64,000 nucleotides of DNA from Pseudenterobacter timonensis (GCF_900021175.1 NZ_FCOP01000011.1:558001-622000); one strand, 5' to 3'. Numbered from the stretch's first letter, positions 49,280-63,083 are shown. Notes: generated from the letters alone by a model not told the origin. A program made the numbers and translations.

Positions 49280-49903
49280 TTAGCGGGTGTTCTCATCCAG
49301 AGCGAAGGTCGGCAGCTTCAGGTGCCAGCGTATCGCCGCCAGCCGTATCACCAGCGTCACCACCATGCCGAGCATGGAGGCGCTTTCCAGCGCAACGGCG
49401 AAGGTGTAAAAGGCCGTCGCATGGACGATACCGCCGATGATACAGGCGGTGGCGTAGATTTCCGTTCGCAGGATCATCGGTATCTCGCGGGCCAGTATGT
49501 CGCGGATGATCCCGCCGCCAACCCCTGTCAGCACGCCCATACAGATCGCCACCAGCGGCCCGGTTCCCGCCAGAAAGGCTTTATTAACGCCGATGCCCAC
49601 GAACACCGCCAGACCCACCGCGTCCAGCACCGGCAGAACCCATTTCGGCAGCCTGCGCGGCTGACGCACCAGCAAGATGGTTAACAGGCAGGTCACCATC
49701 GCCACCACCAGATCGGTGGGATCTTTCACCCAAAAGACCGGGCCATGATCGAGCGCCATGTCGCGGATCGTCCCCCCGCCGACGGCGGTCACTACGCCAA
49801 GCACCAGAACGCCAAAGGGATCCATGCGGAGTTTCCCCGCAAGAAGAACGCCAGAGATAGCAAATACGGCTGTGCCAAGAATATCCAGCCAGTAAACGAG
49901 CAT
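49280..49903 (-). CDS. yadS: UPF0126 (TRIC-like) membrane protein YadS
   Basis: 207 aa, seven predicted hydrophobic helices in two homologous halves, each with a VxAxGGGxxRD motif (VTAVGGGTIRDMALD and LTGVGGGIIRDIL). This arrangement is shared with prokaryotic TRIC cation channels, so a monovalent cation channel is a reasonable but unproven role. Downstream of btuF with a 21-bp gap, so probably in the mtnN-btuF-yadS operon. Confidence 0.93.
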   Translation of the reverse strand: MLVYWLDILGTAVFAISGVLLAGKLRMDPFGVLVLGVVTAVGGGTIRDMALDHGPVFWVKDPTDLVVAMVTCLLTILLVRQPRRLPKWVLPVLDAVGLAVFVGIGVNKAFLAGTGPLVAICMGVLTGVGGGIIRDILAREIPMILRTEIYATACIIGGIVHATAFYTFAVALESASMLGMVVTLVIRLAAIRWHLKLPTFALDENTR

Positions 49904-49924
49904 CGTGAAATCCTCGAATAAAAA

Positions 49925-50719
49925 TTATTCTGCAAGCGCAGAGCAGAGTTGTTTTGCGGCGAGGATAATACGTGGGCTGGCGCGCTCAAACCAGTCGCTT
50001 TTAAGAGCAATAATCGGAATTTTTAACTCAGTTTGCCAGTATTGTTCTATTTTTGGGATCTCGCCCGCGCGTCCGACAACCACGATCGCCTGCGGAGACC
50101 GCGCCAGCACCTGCTCACGGCTGACCTGCGGCCAGGGAACCCGGCTTGCGGCAAAAATGTTTTCGCCGCCGCACAGCTCCAGCACCTGATTCTGTATGGA
50201 GCCCCTGGCTGTCGTAAAGAGCGGCTGGCTGCCAAACTGTAAAAAGACGCGCTTTTTCACCGCCCGGGCGTAGCGGGCCTTGAGCACGGCATAGTCGCCA
50301 AGCAGCTTCTGGGCGGCCCGGTGCGCCTTATCTGGCGCCGGGCTATAGGCGGCCAGCGCCTCAAGCGCCTGGGCAATTTGTTCGATACTGACCGCATCCA
50401 CCCACATCACCTTAATGCCGAGCGCGGAGAGCTGGTTGACCTGCCGTTCGGCATTGCCGCCGCGCCAGGCGAGTACCAGATCCGGCTTAAGCGCGACGAT
50501 GCGCTCCAGGTTCATGCCCTGCCAGGTGGCAACCTGCTCAATCTGACGGGCCGCGGGGGGATAGTCGGAGAAACTGCTGACGCCCACCGGCACAATACCG
50601 GCGGCGAAGGCCAGCTCCGTATTGGCCGGGGAGAGCGTAATGACGCGCGGCGCGGCAGAGAGCCACGCCGGAGCCAGCAGAAGCAGGGCGACGCACGCCC
50701 TGACAAGCCGGTTAGCCAC
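49925..50719 (-). CDS. btuF: vitamin B12 periplasmic binding protein BtuF
   Basis: 264 aa; signal peptide ([17 protein letters not shown]), then class III binding protein fold: [26 protein letters not shown] and the [12 protein letters not shown] loop. Delivers cobalamin to BtuCD (not in the window). Start is a GTG at 50719, overlapping the end of mtnN by 8 bp, so expression depends on mtnN translation. Confidence 0.95.
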   Translation of the reverse strand: MANRLVRACVALLLLAPAWLSAAPRVITLSPANTELAFAAGIVPVGVSSFSDYPPAARQIEQVATWQGMNLERIVALKPDLVLAWRGGNAERQVNQLSALGIKVMWVDAVSIEQIAQALEALAAYSPAPDKAHRAAQKLLGDYAVLKARYARAVKKRVFLQFGSQPLFTTARGSIQNQVLELCGGENIFAASRVPWPQVSREQVLARSPQAIVVVGRAGEIPKIEQYWQTELKIPIIALKSDWFERASPRIILAAKQLCSALAE

Positions 50720-51410
50720 GCGCCAGCTTCTGTACCAGGGTTTCGACCATAATGGTCGACTGTTTGGCCGCTACCGCCAGGAACTCGTCAAAGCTCAGAT
50801 GTGACTGCTGATCGGCCACGTCGGAGATGGCTCGCACCACCACGAACGGCACGCCGAAATTGTGACAGACGTGGGCGATGGCGGTCGCTTCCATCTCAAC
50901 GGCAATCGCCTGCGGGAAGTTGTGGCGGATTTTCGCCAGGTTGACCGAGCCGTTGATAAACGCGTCGCCGCTGACGATCAGGCCGCGTACGGCGTTCAGA
51001 TTCAGTTCCGCAATGCAGTTTTCCGCAGCGGCAACCAGTTTCTCATCTGCTTTAAAGCCAGCCGGGCAGCCCGGAAGCTGACCATATTCATAGCCAAAGG
51101 CGGTGACATCGGCGTCGTGATAACGCGCTTCATCAGAAACGACGATATCGCCTACCTTGAGCGTCGGCGCCAGGCCGCCCGCTGAGCCGGTATTGATAAT
51201 CACGTCAGGTTTGCAATGCTCCAGCAGCAGGGTGGCGCCCAGCGCGGCAGCGACTTTGCCGATGCCTGATTTGAGCAGCGCCACGTCGGTCCCGTTCAGC
51301 TTGCCGGTATAGATTTCACAGCCGCCGCGGGAGAAGGTTTCACGGTTCTCAATTTTGTCACGCAGCAGCGTAACTTCTTCTTCCATTGCACCAATAATGC
51401 CGATTTTCAT
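50712..51410 (-). CDS. mtnN: 5'-methylthioadenosine/S-adenosylhomocysteine nucleosidase
   Basis: 232 aa beginning [20 protein letters not shown] with catalytic Glu12 in [16 protein letters not shown], and the [11 protein letters not shown] segment with the substrate-binding Met/Glu, and ISDVAD with the catalytic Asp. Recycles SAM by-products, including methylthioadenosine from the SpeE reaction encoded earlier in this window. First gene of the operon with btuF and yadS, divergent from dgt. Confidence 0.97.
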   Translation of the reverse strand: MKIGIIGAMEEEVTLLRDKIENRETFSRGGCEIYTGKLNGTDVALLKSGIGKVAAALGATLLLEHCKPDVIINTGSAGGLAPTLKVGDIVVSDEARYHDADVTAFGYEYGQLPGCPAGFKADEKLVAAAENCIAELNLNAVRGLIVSGDAFINGSVNLAKIRHNFPQAIAVEMEATAIAHVCHNFGVPFVVVRAISDVADQQSHLSFDEFLAVAAKQSTIMVETLVQKLARG

Positions 51411-51493
51411 AGATTTACTCGCGATGTGCCTTGTTAAGATGCATAGTCTATCATGCGCTTACGGGGTAGCGCATTTCTCACGCGGGGGAGCAG

Positions 51494-53008
51494 ATGGCAC
51501 AGATCGATTTTCGCAACAAAATTAACTGGCACCGGCGTTACCGTTCTCCACAGGGGGTAAAGAGTGAGCATGAGATCCTGCGTATCTTCGAAAGCGACCG
51601 TGGGCGCATCGTTAATTCGCCCGCCATCCGACGGTTGCAGCAAAAAACGCAGGTTTTCCCGCTGGAGCGTAACGCGGCGGTGCGCACGCGGCTGACCCAC
51701 TCGATGGAGGTTCAGCAGGTCGGGCGCTATATCGCCAAAGAGATCTTAAGCCGTCTGAAAGAGCTGCGCCTGCTAACAGAGTACGGGCTGGATGAGCTGA
51801 CCGGGCCGTTCGAGAGCATCGTTGAGATGGCCTGCCTGATGCACGACATCGGTAACCCGCCCTTTGGTCATTTTGGCGAGGCGGCGATTAACGACTGGTT
51901 CCGCCAGCGGCTGTTCCCCTCCGATGCGGCCAGCCAGCCGCTCAGCGACGATCGCTGTATGGTAAAAGCGCTCTGCCTGCGAGAGGGGGAAGAGCCGCTA
52001 AATGACTTACGGCGGAAGGTGCGCCAGGATCTCTGCCATTTTGAAGGTAACGCGCAGGGTATCCGGCTGGTGCATACCCTGATGCGTATGAACCTCACCT
52101 GGGCGCAGGTGGGCTGTATTTTGAAATATACCCGTCCGGCGTGGTGGCAGGGCGAGCCGCCCGCCTCGCACGATTATCTGATGAAGAAGCCGGGCTACTA
52201 TTTCTCCGAAGAGGCTTATATTGAGCGGCTGCGTAAAGAACTGTCTTTGTCCCCTTTTGGACGCTTCCCACTTACCTGGATTATGGAAGCGGCGGATGAT
52301 ATCTCCTATTGCGTGGCCGATCTTGAGGATGCGGTAGAGAAACGCATATTTACCGTGGAGGAGCTTTACCAGCATCTCTACGAGGCCTGGGGGCATCATG
52401 AAAAAGGTTCGCTCTTTGCACAGGTGGTAGAAAATGCCTTCGAGAAATCGCGTTCTAATTCCTTTAGTCATAGCACTGAAGATCAGTTTTTTATGTATTT
52501 GCGGGTCAACACTTTAAATAAGCTGGTGCCTTATGCGGCATCACGTTTTATTGATAATCTGCCTGCCATTTATGCCGGTGAATTTAACCACGCGCTGCTG
52601 GAAGATGACAGTAGCTTCAGCCAACTACTTGAACTTTATAAGAATGTGGCGATGCATCATGTCTTTAGCCATCCGGATGTCGAGCAGCTTGAACTGCAGG
52701 GTTACAGGGTAATTAGCGGGCTGCTGGAAATTTATCAGCCGCTGCTGCAATTAACCACAGAGGCGTTCAGCGAGCTGGTGGAAAAAGAGCGTATTAAGCG
52801 CCTGCCTATTGAAACGCGGCTGTTTCATAAACTCTCCACGCGGCATCGTCTTGCCTACGTGGAGGCGGTGAGTAAAATCGACAGACAAAGCCCGTCATGG
52901 CCGGTAATGGAGTTTTATTTCCGCTGCCGGCTTATTCAGGACTATATCAGCGGCATGACCGATTTATATGCATGGGATGAATACCGGAAGCTGATGGCGG
53001 TGGAATAA
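51494..53008 (+). CDS. dgt: deoxyguanosinetriphosphate triphosphohydrolase
   Basis: 504 aa HD-domain dGTPase that releases tripolyphosphate from dGTP. HD motifs: [31 protein letters not shown] (HD pair) and [14 protein letters not shown] (last Asp). Length close to E. coli Dgt (505). Start ATG at 51494 behind GGGGGAG. Followed by the degP promoter region. Confidence 0.97.
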   Translation: MAQIDFRNKINWHRRYRSPQGVKSEHEILRIFESDRGRIVNSPAIRRLQQKTQVFPLERNAAVRTRLTHSMEVQQVGRYIAKEILSRLKELRLLTEYGLDELTGPFESIVEMACLMHDIGNPPFGHFGEAAINDWFRQRLFPSDAASQPLSDDRCMVKALCLREGEEPLNDLRRKVRQDLCHFEGNAQGIRLVHTLMRMNLTWAQVGCILKYTRPAWWQGEPPASHDYLMKKPGYYFSEEAYIERLRKELSLSPFGRFPLTWIMEAADDISYCVADLEDAVEKRIFTVEELYQHLYEAWGHHEKGSLFAQVVENAFEKSRSNSFSHSTEDQFFMYLRVNTLNKLVPYAASRFIDNLPAIYAGEFNHALLEDDSSFSQLLELYKNVAMHHVFSHPDVEQLELQGYRVISGLLEIYQPLLQLTTEAFSELVEKERIKRLPIETRLFHKLSTRHRLAYVEAVSKIDRQSPSWPVMEFYFRCRLIQDYISGMTDLYAWDEYRKLMAVE

Positions 53009-53066
53009 CCGCCTCGTTTTGTAAAGATGACCAATAAATTTTTACCTTTTCCAGAAACTTAATCCC

Positions 53067-53094
53067 GGAACTTCGCGCTATAAAACGAATCTGA
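53067..53094 (+). promoter_or_regulatory. sigma-E promoter of degP (with upstream CpxR-like region)
   Basis: GGAACTT at 53067-53073 and TCTGA at 53090-53094 with a 16-bp spacer match the sigma-E consensus and the known E. coli degP promoter. The upstream stretch with TTTTGTAAAG (about 53017-53026) corresponds to the CpxR-binding region of E. coli degP. Confidence 0.88.
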
Positions 53095-53139
53095 CATACA
53101 CCGCAATTTTGTGTTACCTGAAAATCGAGATTGAGAAAC

Positions 53140-54567
53140 ATGAAAAAAACCACGTTAGCAATGAGTGCACTGGCTCTGAGTTTAGGTTTAGCGTTGTCTC
53201 CTCTGTCTGCAAGCGCAGCGGAGAGCGCCTCTTCGGCGGCAACCGCACAGCAGATGCCAAGCCTTGCGCCGATGCTGGAGAAAGTGATGCCATCGGTGGT
53301 GAGTATCAACGTTGAGGGTAGTACGACCGTTAATACGCCGCGCCTGCCGCGTAACTTCCAGCAGTTCTTCGGCGATAACTCGCCGTTCTGCCAGGATGGA
53401 TCGCCATTCCAGAGTTCGCCGTTCTGCCAGGGCGGAGCGGGCGGTGGTGACGGCGGCCAGCAGCAGAAATTTATGGCGCTTGGCTCCGGTGTCATCATCG
53501 ACGCGGCAAAAGGCTATGTTGTCACCAACAACCACGTGGTGGATAACGCCACCAGCATTAAGGTTCAGCTGGGCGATGGCCGTAAATTTGACGCCAAGGT
53601 CGTGGGGAAAGACCCGCGCTCCGATATCGCGCTGATCCAGATCCAGGATCCGAAAAACCTGACCGCGATTAAGCTGGCCGACTCTGACGCACTGCGCGTC
53701 GGCGACTATACCGTGGCGATCGGGAACCCGTTCGGCCTCGGTGAAACCGTGACTTCCGGTATCGTCTCTGCGCTGGGTCGCAGCGGCCTTAACGCGGAAA
53801 ACTACGAAAACTTTATCCAGACCGATGCGGCAATCAACCGCGGTAACTCCGGCGGTGCGCTGGTTAACCTGAACGGCGAGCTGATCGGCATTAACACCGC
53901 GATTCTGGCGCCGGACGGCGGCAATATCGGTATCGGCTTCGCGATCCCGAGCAATATGGTGAAAAACCTGACCAGCCAGATGGTGGAATTTGGCCAGGTG
54001 AAACGCGGCGAGCTGGGTATCCTGGGGACCGAGCTGAACTCCGAGCTGGCGAAAGCGATGAAGGTTGACGCCCAGCGCGGCGCCTTTGTCAGCCAGGTAA
54101 TGCCGAACTCCTCCGCCGCGAAAGCGGGTATTAAGGCGGGCGATGTCATCACCACCCTGAACGGTAAGGCAATCAGCAGCTTTGCCGCGCTGCGCGCCGA
54201 AGTGGGTTCTATGCCGGTAGGCAGTAAAGTGACCCTCGGCCTGCTGCGTGACGGTAAGCCGGTGAACGTCAGCCTGGAACTGCAGCAAAGCAGCCAGTCG
54301 CAGGTTGACTCCAGCACCATCTTCAGCGGCATTGAAGGGGCGGAGATGAGCAACAAAGGGGCTGATAAAGGCGTCGTGGTGGGTGAGGTGAAAGCTAATA
54401 CCCCTGCTGCCCGTATCGGCCTGAAAAAAGGCGATGTGATTATCGGGGCGAACCAGCAGCCGGTTAAAAATATCGCTGAGCTGCGTAAAATCCTCGACAG
54501 CAAACCGTCCGTACTGGCGCTGAATATCCAGCGTGGCGACACCTCTATCTATCTGCTGATGCAGTAA
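53140..54567 (+). CDS. degP: periplasmic serine protease/chaperone DegP
   Basis: 475 aa from the ATG at 53140. Signal peptide MKKTTLAMSALALSLGLAL..ASA. Catalytic triad: His in TNNHVVDN (about 131 of precursor), Asp in PRSDIALIQI, Ser in NRGNSGGALVN. LA loop with two cysteines (SPFCQDGSPF ... SPFCQGG). Two PDZ domains in the C-terminal half, the last ending RGDTSIYLLMQ. Quality control of envelope proteins under heat and envelope stress. Confidence 0.98.
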   Translation: MKKTTLAMSALALSLGLALSPLSASAAESASSAATAQQMPSLAPMLEKVMPSVVSINVEGSTTVNTPRLPRNFQQFFGDNSPFCQDGSPFQSSPFCQGGAGGGDGGQQQKFMALGSGVIIDAAKGYVVTNNHVVDNATSIKVQLGDGRKFDAKVVGKDPRSDIALIQIQDPKNLTAIKLADSDALRVGDYTVAIGNPFGLGETVTSGIVSALGRSGLNAENYENFIQTDAAINRGNSGGALVNLNGELIGINTAILAPDGGNIGIGFAIPSNMVKNLTSQMVEFGQVKRGELGILGTELNSELAKAMKVDAQRGAFVSQVMPNSSAAKAGIKAGDVITTLNGKAISSFAALRAEVGSMPVGSKVTLGLLRDGKPVNVSLELQQSSQSQVDSSTIFSGIEGAEMSNKGADKGVVVGEVKANTPAARIGLKKGDVIIGANQQPVKNIAELRKILDSKPSVLALNIQRGDTSIYLLMQ

Positions 54568-54575
54568 TCCCTCCT

Positions 54576-54607
54576 GCCCCTGCGTAACAAACGCAGGGGC
54601 TTTTTTT
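54576..54607 (+). terminator. rho-independent terminator after degP
   Basis: 10-bp stem GCCCCTGCGT / ACGCAGGGGC with an AACAA loop followed by seven T. Confidence 0.93.
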
Positions 54608-54713
54608 GTGACTTTTCCCACAAGTCCATATTTCTTACCCTGACTTTGTGCATCTGCACAATGCTCCCGCCATTAATCTTGCGTATGCTTGAGCCTGCTC
54701 ACAGGAGGGTTAC

Positions 54714-55871
54714 ATGGCTGGCTGGCATCTTGATACCAAAATGGCGCAGGATATTGTGGCGCGCACCATGCGTATTATTGATACCAATATTAACGTGATG
54801 GATGCGCGTGGACGTATTATTGGCAGTGGCGATCGCGAACGTATTGGTGAATTGCACGAAGGGGCGTTGCTGGTACTGTCCCAGGGGCGTGTGGTGGACA
54901 TCGACGATGCGGTGGCCAGGCATCTGCACGGCGTGCGTCAGGGGATTAACCTGCCGCTGCGTCTGGAAGGGGAAATTGTTGGCGTCATTGGGTTAACGGG
55001 CGAGCCAGAGTCGCTGCGTAAGTATGGCGAGCTGGTCTGTATGACCGCAGAAATGATGCTTGAGCAGTCGCGCCTGATGCATCTGCTGGCGCAGGATAGC
55101 CGACTGCGCGAAGAGCTGGTAATGAACCTGATCCAGGCGGAAGAGCATACGCCAGCGCTTATTGAATGGGCACAGCGTCTGGGCATCGATCTCAACCAGC
55201 CGCGCGTGGTGGCGGTGATTGAGGTAGATAGCGGCCAGCTTGGAGTGGACAGCGCCATGGCGGAGCTGCAGCAGCTGCAAAACGCGCTGGCGACGCCGGA
55301 GCGTAACAATCTGGTGGCGATCGTCTCCCTGACGGAGATGGTGGTCCTGAAGCCTGCGCTCAACCAGTTTGGCCGCTGGGACGCGGAGGAGCACCGGCGT
55401 CGGATAGAGCAGCTGATCGCGCGTATGGAGGAGAACGGGCAGCTACGTTTTCGCGTGGCGCTGGGTAACTATTTTACCGGGCCGGGCAGCATTGCCCGTT
55501 CATGGCGCACGGCGCGTACCACCATGATGGTGGGCAAACAGCGTATGCCGGAGAGCCGCGCCTGGTTTTATCAGGATCTGATGCTGCCGGTTCTGCTCGA
55601 CAGCCTGCGCGGCGGCTGGCAAGCCAACGAGCTGGCGCGCCCGCTGGTGCGCCTGAAGGCGATGGATAACAACGGCCTGCTGCGGCGTACGCTGCAGGCG
55701 TGGTTCAGCCACAATGTCCAGCCGCTGGCCACTTCTAAGGCGTTATTTATTCACCGTAATACCCTTGAGTATCGTCTGAATCGTATTTCCGAGCTGACCG
55801 GGCTGGATCTGGGGAACTTTGATGACCGGCTGCTGCTCTACGTAGCGCTGCAGCTGGACGAGCAGAGATAA
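54714..55871 (+). CDS. cdaR: sugar diacid utilisation regulator CdaR
   Basis: 385 aa. N-terminal diacid-recognition domain (MAGWHLDTKMAQDIVARTM to about residue 138), middle region, and a C-terminal PucR-type helix-turn-helix (TSKALFIHRNTLEYRLNRISELTGLD). In E. coli it activates glucarate/galactarate genes located elsewhere; none of its known targets are in this window. Start ATG at 54714 behind CAGGAGGG. Converges with yaeH across a repeat element. Confidence 0.95.
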   Translation: MAGWHLDTKMAQDIVARTMRIIDTNINVMDARGRIIGSGDRERIGELHEGALLVLSQGRVVDIDDAVARHLHGVRQGINLPLRLEGEIVGVIGLTGEPESLRKYGELVCMTAEMMLEQSRLMHLLAQDSRLREELVMNLIQAEEHTPALIEWAQRLGIDLNQPRVVAVIEVDSGQLGVDSAMAELQQLQNALATPERNNLVAIVSLTEMVVLKPALNQFGRWDAEEHRRRIEQLIARMEENGQLRFRVALGNYFTGPGSIARSWRTARTTMMVGKQRMPESRAWFYQDLMLPVLLDSLRGGWQANELARPLVRLKAMDNNGLLRRTLQAWFSHNVQPLATSKALFIHRNTLEYRLNRISELTGLDLGNFDDRLLLYVALQLDEQR

Positions 55872-55893
55872 GGCTATTTGCCGGCTGTGTTGA

Positions 55894-56081
55894 CCCTCAC
55901 CCCAGCCCTCTCCCTGAAAGGGAGAGGGGGCGGTCTGTGCATAATACAGTTCAGAGAGGGCGGTTTGTGCATAAGCTGCGTTTGCGCGCAATACAATTCA
56001 GAGAGGGCGGTTTGTACATAAGCTGCGTTTGCGCACAATACAGTTCCCTCTCCCCTTTGGGGAGAGGGTTAGGGTGAGGGG
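55894..56081. repeat. palindromic intergenic element expanded by 47-bp tandem units
   Basis: Outer arms are inverted: CCCTCACCCC..CCCTCTCCC at 55894-55928 and CCCTCTCCCC..GGGTGAGGGG at 56046-56081. Between them two 47-bp direct units (55950-55996 and 55997-56043, starting TTCAGAGAGGGCGG and containing AAGCTGCGTTTGCGC) differ at only a few bases, preceded by a shortened unit (about 55922-55949). It fills the gap between convergent cdaR and yaeH. It is an enlarged relative of the element at 4007-4090. Confidence 0.85.
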
Positions 56082-56101
56082 AAAGCAACCCGCAGCGGGA
56101 A

Positions 56102-56491
56102 TTATTTGTTACGGGTCAGCTTTTCCAGATCGGCTTCGATTTCACTGATCTTGTTGGTGACGACGCTCTCCAGATGGCGCAGATCGTCCAGGATCTTGCG
56201 TTTAAGATCCACGTCGCTCCGGTCGCGCTGGCAGATTTGATCAAGCTCGTCGATCACGTAGCGCAGATTCGGGCTGATCTCCTGGACCTCTTTGTACCCC
56301 TGACCAATGCCATCGGCGACGACGGTTTTACGCTGGCGTGGATATTTGAACTTCACGCTTTTGGCGAAAAACTCACCTTTATCCTTGTGAAAATAGATTT
56401 TCAAAATGTCGTTATTCGCTTCCTGACGCAGACTGTAGCGATCGATCTCATCAGGATTGGTAATGCCCAGACTTTTCAGATTGTCGTACAT
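56102..56491 (-). CDS. yaeH: UPF0325 family protein YaeH
   Basis: 129-aa cytoplasmic protein, [22 protein letters not shown], nearly identical to E. coli YaeH. The C-terminal third ([30 protein letters not shown]) is heptad-like and probably coiled coil. Function unknown. It lies downstream of dapD beyond a terminator. Confidence 0.93.
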   Translation of the reverse strand: MYDNLKSLGITNPDEIDRYSLRQEANNDILKIYFHKDKGEFFAKSVKFKYPRQRKTVVADGIGQGYKEVQEISPNLRYVIDELDQICQRDRSDVDLKRKILDDLRHLESVVTNKISEIEADLEKLTRNK

Positions 56492-56563
56492 AACGGTATC
56501 CTTGAAAACAACATAACCTTTGAATAATTAACGAAAAAATCTATTTCCGCCACCCACAAACGT

Positions 56564-56587
56564 AAAAAAAGCGGGGTAGCCCCCGCT
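56564..56587 (-). terminator. rho-independent terminator after dapD
   Basis: Stem AGCGGGG / CCCCGCT with a 4-base loop and runs of A and T on both sides; on the minus strand it ends dapD transcription before yaeH. Confidence 0.9.
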
Positions 56588-56601
56588 TTTTTTATAGCTT
56601 A

Positions 56602-57426
56602 TTAATCGATAGTACGCAGTAGTTCGTTAATCCCTACTTTGCCACGCGTTTTCGCATCGACTTTTTTCACAATCACCGCGCAGTAGAGGCTATATTTGCC
56701 ATCTTTTGACGGCAGGTTGCCGGAAACCACCACCGAGCCCGCCGGAACGCGACCGTAATGGACTTCCCCTGTTTCGCGATCGTAAATTTTGGTGCTCTGA
56801 CCGAGGTATACGCCCATGGAGATGACCGAGCCTTCCTCAACGATCACCCCTTCAACCACTTCGGAACGGGCACCGATAAAGCAGTTATCTTCGATGATGG
56901 TCGGGTTCGCCTGCAGCGGCTCCAGTACGCCGCCGATGCCGACGCCGCCGGAGAGATGAACGTTTTTACCGATCTGCGCGCAGGAGCCGACGGTTGCCCA
57001 GGTATCTACCATGGTCCCTTCGTCAACGTAGGCACCGATGTTCACGTAAGAAGGCATCAGCACCGTGTTACGGGCGATAAACGCGCCCTGACGCACCGCC
57101 GCTGGCGGCACCACGCGAAAGCCCTCTTTCTGGAAGCGCGCTTCGTCGTAATCGGCGAATTTCATCGGCACTTTATCGAAGTAGCGGCTTTCTGCACCTT
57201 CGATAACCTGGTTATCGTTAATACGGAAAGAGAGCAGGACAGCTTTTTTCAGCCACTGATGGGTCACCCACTGCCCGTCGATTTTTTCCGCGACGCGCAG
57301 CGCGCCGGAATCGAGCAGGGAAATGACCTGATTTACCGCTTCACGCGTGACGGTATCCACATTTGCCGGGGTGATCTCGGCGCGACGCTCAAAAGCGGTC
57401 TCAATAACGTTCTGTAACTGCTGCAT
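56602..57426 (-). CDS. dapD: 2,3,4,5-tetrahydropyridine-2,6-dicarboxylate N-succinyltransferase
   Basis: Lysine/meso-DAP pathway enzyme using succinyl-CoA. 274 aa from the ATG at 57426 ([20 protein letters not shown]). The central part is a left-handed beta-helix of hexapeptide repeats ([45 protein letters not shown]). The five-codon longer start at 57441 is less likely. Directly downstream of glnD (31-bp gap). Confidence 0.98.
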   Translation of the reverse strand: MQQLQNVIETAFERRAEITPANVDTVTREAVNQVISLLDSGALRVAEKIDGQWVTHQWLKKAVLLSFRINDNQVIEGAESRYFDKVPMKFADYDEARFQKEGFRVVPPAAVRQGAFIARNTVLMPSYVNIGAYVDEGTMVDTWATVGSCAQIGKNVHLSGGVGIGGVLEPLQANPTIIEDNCFIGARSEVVEGVIVEEGSVISMGVYLGQSTKIYDRETGEVHYGRVPAGSVVVSGNLPSKDGKYSLYCAVIVKKVDAKTRGKVGINELLRTID

Positions 57427-57457
57427 GTTTACTCTTTCCATCTGTGTAAAAAATTCA

Positions 57458-60231
<2,774 letters not shown>

Positions 60232-60237
60232 AAAAAG

Positions 60238-61032
60238 TTATTCGTCGTGCGTAATGACCGCCGGGATGGTGTCATCCTTGCGCAACGTCAGAATTTCGCA
60301 GCCGTTTTCCGTCACCACAATAGTATGCTCATACTGCGCAGACAAGCTCCGGTCTTTGGTTTTTACCGTCCAGCCATCTTTCATGGTGCGGATGCGGTAG
60401 TCGCCGGCGTTGACCATCGGCTCCACGGTAAAGGTCATCCCTTTTTGCAGTACGACGCCGCCGTCGTCCGCATCATAGTGCAGCACCTGCGGCTCTTCGT
60501 GGAAGCCGCGGCCGATGCCGTGTCCGCAATATTCGCGCACCACGGAGAAGCCTTCCGCCTCAACGAACTTCTGGATCGCTGCGCCAAGGGAGCGCAGGCG
60601 GATACCCGGCTTCACCATCTTCAGCGCCAGGTAGAGGCTCTCCTGGGTCACCTTGCAGAGGCGCTCGCCCAGAATGGTTGGCTTACCGACGATAAACATC
60701 TTCGAGGTGTCGCCGTGGTAATCATCTTTAATGACGGTCACGTCGATGTTAACGATGTCGCCATCTTTCAGCAGTTTTTCATCGTCCGGGATACCGTGAC
60801 ATACCACCTCATTAATCGAGATGCAGACCGATTTCGGGAAGCCGTGGTAGCCGAGGCAGGCGGAAACCGCCTGTTGTTCGTTGACGATATAGTCGTTGCA
60901 GATGCGATCCAGCTCGCCGGTGCTGACGCCCGGTTTAATGTGCGGCTCGATCATTTCCAGCACTTCAGCGGCCAGACGACCGGCGACGCGCATTTTTTCG
61001 ATTTCTTCAGGAGTTTTAATAAGGATTGCCAT
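60238..61032 (-). CDS. map: methionine aminopeptidase type I
   Basis: 264-aa essential metalloprotease removing initiator Met. Metal ligands in order: Asp in IVNIDVTVIKDDYHGDTSKMF (two Asp, about 97 and 108), His in CGHGIGRGFHEEP, Glu in FTVEPMV and Glu in QYEHTIVVT. Starts MAILIKTPEEIEKMRVAG at 61032. Divergent from rpsB, as in E. coli. Confidence 0.98.
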   Translation of the reverse strand: MAILIKTPEEIEKMRVAGRLAAEVLEMIEPHIKPGVSTGELDRICNDYIVNEQQAVSACLGYHGFPKSVCISINEVVCHGIPDDEKLLKDGDIVNIDVTVIKDDYHGDTSKMFIVGKPTILGERLCKVTQESLYLALKMVKPGIRLRSLGAAIQKFVEAEGFSVVREYCGHGIGRGFHEEPQVLHYDADDGGVVLQKGMTFTVEPMVNAGDYRIRTMKDGWTVKTKDRSLSAQYEHTIVVTENGCEILTLRKDDTIPAVITHDE

Positions 61033-61153
61033 GTAATCTGTCCATCAGTGTCGGTCATGCCGACAATATGAGTCTACGTGTTGTCAATGGTATCAGCCCC
61101 CTGCACCTGCTGCCAAACTGAGAATCATTAACAGCACATCGGGCCAACATTTA

Positions 61154-61183
61154 TTGGTTTCCATCGCTAAATTGTGGTATAAA
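61154..61183 (+). promoter_or_regulatory. rpsB promoter
   Basis: TTGGTT at 61154-61159 and TATAAA at 61178-61183 (18-bp spacer) with an extended -10 TG at 61175-61176, followed by a GC-rich discriminator (GCGCGCC) typical of stringently controlled ribosomal promoters. Confidence 0.8.
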
Positions 61184-61190
61184 GCGCGCC

Positions 61191-61326
61191 GGACTTCCGA
61201 TCCATTTCAACTACACAGAATGGACGGAAGCGACAAATCTCACTATGTGTAACAACACACACGTATCGGCACATATTCCGGGGTGCCCTTCGGGGTCGGT
61301 AATATGGGATACGTGGAGGCATAACC
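61191..61326 (+). ncRNA. tff: rpsB leader / T44 (tff) RNA
   Basis: The map-rpsB spacer (320 bp, no protein gene) contains a long conserved leader with paired segments (GGACTTCCGATCC near 61191 against GGACGGAAGC near 61222; TGTGTAACAACACAC; CCGGGGTGCCCTTCGGGGTCGG). In E. coli this region is the T44/tff RNA and the 5' leader through which S2 represses rpsB-tsf. Coordinates are approximate, set by analogy to E. coli. Confidence 0.7.
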
Positions 61327-61337
61327 CCAACTTTTAA

Positions 61338-62078
<741 letters not shown>

Positions 62079-62114
62079 TAAGGTTTAAGCCCTTATTTAG
62101 TACCGTGTATGGAT

Positions 62115-62140
62115 AGGGGCCTCTTAGCGGCCCCTTTTTT
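62115..62140 (+). terminator. attenuator/partial terminator between rpsB and tsf
   Basis: Stem AGGGGCC / GGCCCCT with a 7-base loop and a six-T run. In E. coli the corresponding site lets part of the polymerases read through to tsf. Confidence 0.88.
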
Positions 62141-62196
62141 CAATTCAAACTGTCTGGCCGATGACCGGGCAGTTCACACCTCCCGAGGATTTTAGA

Positions 62197-63048
62197 ATGG
62201 CTGAAATTACCGCTTCCCTGGTAAAAGAGCTGCGCGAACGTACTGGCGCAGGCATGATGGATTGCAAAAAAGCGCTGACCGAAGCGAACGGCGACATCGA
62301 GCTGGCAATCGAAAACATGCGTAAGTCTGGTGCGATCAAAGCGGCGAAAAAAGCAGGCAACGTTGCTGCTGACGGCGTGATCATCACTAAGATTAACGGT
62401 AACTACGGTATCATCCTGGAAGTTAACTGCCAGACCGACTTCGTTGCTAAAGATGCTGGTTTCCAGGCATTCGCTAACAAAGTTCTGGATGCAGCCGTTG
62501 CGGGTAAAATCACTGACGTTGAAGTGCTGAAAGCGCAGTTCGAAGAAGAGCGCGTTGCGCTGGTTGCTAAAATCGGTGAGAACATCAACATCCGTCGCGT
62601 AGCTTCCCTGGAAGGCGACGTTCTGGGCTCTTACCAGCACGGCGCGCGTATCGGCGTTCTGGTTGCGGCTAAAGGCGCTGACGAAGAGCTGGTTAAACAG
62701 CTGGCTATGCACATCGCTGCAAGCAAGCCGGAATTTGTTAAGCCGGAAGATGTGTCTGCTGAAGTGGTAGAAAAAGAGTACCAGGTTCAGCTGGACATCG
62801 CCATGCAGTCCGGTAAGCCGAAAGAGATCGCAGAGAAAATGGTTGAAGGCCGCATGAAGAAATTCACCGGCGAAGTTTCTCTGACCGGCCAGCCGTTCGT
62901 TATGGACCCGAGCAAATCTGTTGCTCAGCTGCTGAAAGAGCACAACGCTGATGTAACTGGCTTCATCCGCTTCGAAGTGGGCGAAGGCATCGAAAAAGTT
63001 GAGACTGACTTCGCAGCAGAAGTTGCTGCCATGTCCAAGCAGTCTTAA
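62197..63048 (+). CDS. tsf: translation elongation factor Ts
   Basis: 283-aa nucleotide exchange factor for EF-Tu. N-terminal UBA-like domain with [18 protein letters not shown], core TDFVAKD motif contacting EF-Tu, C-terminal module. The start [12 protein letters not shown] at 62197 is the E. coli start; the extension to 62161 is not supported. Codon use strongly biased. Confidence 0.99.
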   Translation: MAEITASLVKELRERTGAGMMDCKKALTEANGDIELAIENMRKSGAIKAAKKAGNVAADGVIITKINGNYGIILEVNCQTDFVAKDAGFQAFANKVLDAAVAGKITDVEVLKAQFEEERVALVAKIGENINIRRVASLEGDVLGSYQHGARIGVLVAAKGADEELVKQLAMHIAASKPEFVKPEDVSAEVVEKEYQVQLDIAMQSGKPKEIAEKMVEGRMKKFTGEVSLTGQPFVMDPSKSVAQLLKEHNADVTGFIRFEVGEGIEKVETDFAAEVAAMSKQS

Positions 63049-63060
63049 TAAATGAAAAGG

Positions 63061-63083
63061 AGCCGCCTGAGGGCGGCTTCTTT
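63061..63083 (+). terminator. rho-independent terminator after tsf
   Basis: Stem AGCCGCC / GGCGGCT with a TGAG loop followed by TCTTTTT. Confidence 0.88.

Noticed and set aside
53188..54621. 477-codon open frame antisense to degP
   Set aside because: Mirror frame of a strongly codon-biased gene; no family motifs and it would read through the degP terminator.
55950..56043. Possible CRISPR repeats in the cdaR-yaeH spacer
   Set aside because: The 47-bp units are directly adjacent, without unique spacers, and no cas genes are nearby; they are tandem repeats inside a palindromic element.
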